NCBI GenBank assembly: GCA_938036545.1
Contig: CALHQJ010000003.1
Coordinates: 1-5,183, forward strand
DNA: 5,183 nucleotides
DNA from: an uncultured Clostridium sp.
GTDB lineage: Bacteria; Bacillota; Clostridia; Lachnospirales; Lachnospiraceae
Reading direction: 5' to 3'
The translations under genes were made by a program, and so were the position numbers. Shown here piece after piece: positions 4,001-5,183 of this stretch; the stretch's first letter is position 1, and the number at the start of each line of letters is the position of its first letter. The notes under the pieces were generated by a model that was not told where the DNA came from, made no database searches, and saw only the letters and a program-made list of their open reading frames with translations.

Positions 4001-5183
4001 CTACTGTCCCAACTGTTTTTTCATCTTTTTCACACAATGATAGAAAGCCGGTACTAAAAAGAAATCTGCAAAAATCCAGGCAATTGGGCTTCCTATACAG
4101 GCTGCTGCATATCCAAAAACAGGTACCATCATAAAGCCAACCAAAGAACGGCCTACCATTTCACAGACACCTGCAATAATAGCAAAGGTGCTGTATCCCA
4201 TGCCCTGGATGGCAAAACGCATCACATTGACCAATACCAGCGGAATATAGAATATGCTGTTGCCTACCAGATACATCCAGGCCTGATGAAGGATTTCCGT
4301 CTCTCCTGCATCTACAAACAGCAAGGAAATCTGTTTTCCAAAGAAGAATAAAATCACAAATGCACCGATCGAATATACAAATCCAATAATATTGGCATAG
4401 CGGACGCCTTCCTTTACTCGGTCAATCTTTCCTGCGCCCACATTTTGTCCTGCCCAGGTAGCCATAGTTCCGCCCAAAGCGTCAAAAGGCGTGCAGAAAA
4501 ACATGCTGACCCTGCTTCCAGCCGTTACCGCAGCTACTGCCATAGAACCCAGGGAATTGACGGCTGACTGTAAAATTACATTTCCAATGGCAGTAATGGA
4601 ATACTGAAATCCCATTGGAAATCCCATGCCGCACAAAACTGCCATAAGGCGTTTGTCAACCCGCATTTCTTCTCTGGTCATTTTTAACACCTGATATTTG
4701 GAACGCATAAAGAAAAAGCACAGCGCTCCGGAAATACCCTGGGAAATTACCGTTGCGTAAGCAGCTCCTGCAGGTCCCAGCTTCATCACTATAATCATAA
4801 ACAAATCCAAGAAAATATTCAAGACAGAAGCCATTAAAAGAAAATAAACCGGCGTCTTGCTGTCTCCTAGAGAACGGATAATTCCAGACGTCATATTGTA
4901 AAGGAAGGTAGTCGGAATCCCCAGAAAAATAATAAAAATATAGCTGTACGCTTCCTGTATAATATCTTCCGGCGTTTTCATCCAAACCAGAATATCCATA
5001 CACAGGACAGACACAACTGCTGTCAGCACAATTCCTACTCCAATGGACAGCCATGCAGCATTGGCTACGAAACGCCGAAGGCCAGAATAATCCCTGGCTC
5101 CAAACTTTTGTGCTACCGGAATGGCAAAACCGCTGCATACTCCGATACAAAATCCATTAATCATAAAGTTAATAGAACCGGTA
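4001..5183 (-). CDS. MATE-family multidrug/sodium antiporter, 5' end outside the window
   Basis: Leftward gene open to the right edge; 393 C-terminal codons are visible (TGSINF precedes the internal Met at 5164), so about 50-65 N-terminal residues are missing from a normal length near 450. It encodes a polytopic membrane protein that expels cationic drugs or metabolites using a Na+ or H+ gradient. Counted from the Met at 5164, MATE hallmarks occur in both halves: IPVAQKFGARDY (15-26), RSLGDSKTP (97-105), NIFLDLFMI (116-124), PAGAAYAT (131-138), then GMGFPMGFQ (179-187) and GQNVGAGK (239-246) in the second repeat. The internal Met is not the start, because the frame continues upstream with family-like sequence and no ribosome binding site precedes it. 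The protein ends with a short basic tail, CVKKMKKQLGQ. The substrate cannot be told. It leads the cluster with the lipoprotein and yebC; its promoter lies outside the window. Confidence 0.92.
   Translation of the reverse strand, partial: TGSINFMINGFCIGVCSGFAIPVAQKFGARDYSGLRRFVANAAWLSIGVGIVLTAVVSVLCMDILVWMKTPEDIIQEAYSYIFIIFLGIPTTFLYNMTSGIIRSLGDSKTPVYFLLMASVLNIFLDLFMIIVMKLGPAGAAYATVISQGISGALCFFFMRSKYQVLKMTREEMRVDKRLMAVLCGMGFPMGFQYSITAIGNVILQSAVNSLGSMAVAAVTAGSRVSMFFCTPFDALGGTMATWAGQNVGAGKIDRVKEGVRYANIIGFVYSIGAFVILFFFGKQISLLFVDAGETEILHQAWMYLVGNSIFYIPLVLVNVMRFAIQGMGYSTFAIIAGVCEMVGRSLVGFMMVPVFGYAAACIGSPIAWIFADFFLVPAFYHCVKKMKKQLGQ

Noticed and set aside
4656..5150. A 164-codon minus strand frame inside the MATE gene
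   Set aside because: It is in another frame of the same strand as a well-matched MATE sequence and shows no domain of its own.

Overview
The window looks like a chromosomal segment of a low-to-moderate GC Firmicute, most likely a gut Clostridium-type bacterium (Lachnospiraceae or a relative). The basis is the YebC N-terminus, AGGAG-type ribosome binding sites, a Gram-positive style lipoprotein, and the codon and base composition. This placement is inference from sequence style, not a database match.

Layout, left to right. (1) At positions 1-158 is the N-terminus of a leftward gene encoding a secreted protein. It has a clear signal peptide and is cut by the window edge. Upstream of it is a perfect -10 box whose -35 candidate lies 20 bp away, with an inverted repeat in between. 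(2) Positions 340-1632 hold a complete leftward DHA3-type MFS drug-efflux transporter with its own terminator. Its roughly 180-base leader carries two short leader ORFs and a chain of hairpins. The last hairpin pairs the Shine-Dalgarno sequence of the transporter. (3) At 1872-2172, on the + strand, is a Nudix hydrolase broken by an internal deletion that removed the Nudix box. (4) From 2229 to the right edge is a leftward cluster read in the order MATE efflux pump (5' end outside the window), lipoprotein, YebC/TACO1-family protein. It ends in a very strong intrinsic terminator at 2171-2216.

The most interesting part is 1635-1759. The arrangement is that of inducible antibiotic-resistance genes controlled by translation attenuation, and resembles the two-leader version known from erm(A). 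Leader 1 (MKLCIAAAPCRV) runs into hairpin 1. Hairpin 1 encloses the ribosome binding site and start codon of leader 2 (MEEQQHADILRLCFCVEK). The codons of leader 2 form the upstream arm of the hairpin that hides the ribosome binding site of the transporter. A ribosome stalled by an antibiotic on leader 1, then leader 2, would open these locks in order and switch on the efflux pump. This is inferred from base pairing and ORF geometry; the inducing drug is unknown.

The MATE-lipoprotein-yebC genes are closely spaced (15 and 32 bases between them) and are probably co-transcribed, but the functional link between them is not evident. The window thus has two different multidrug-type exporters, one of them apparently under ribosome-sensing control.
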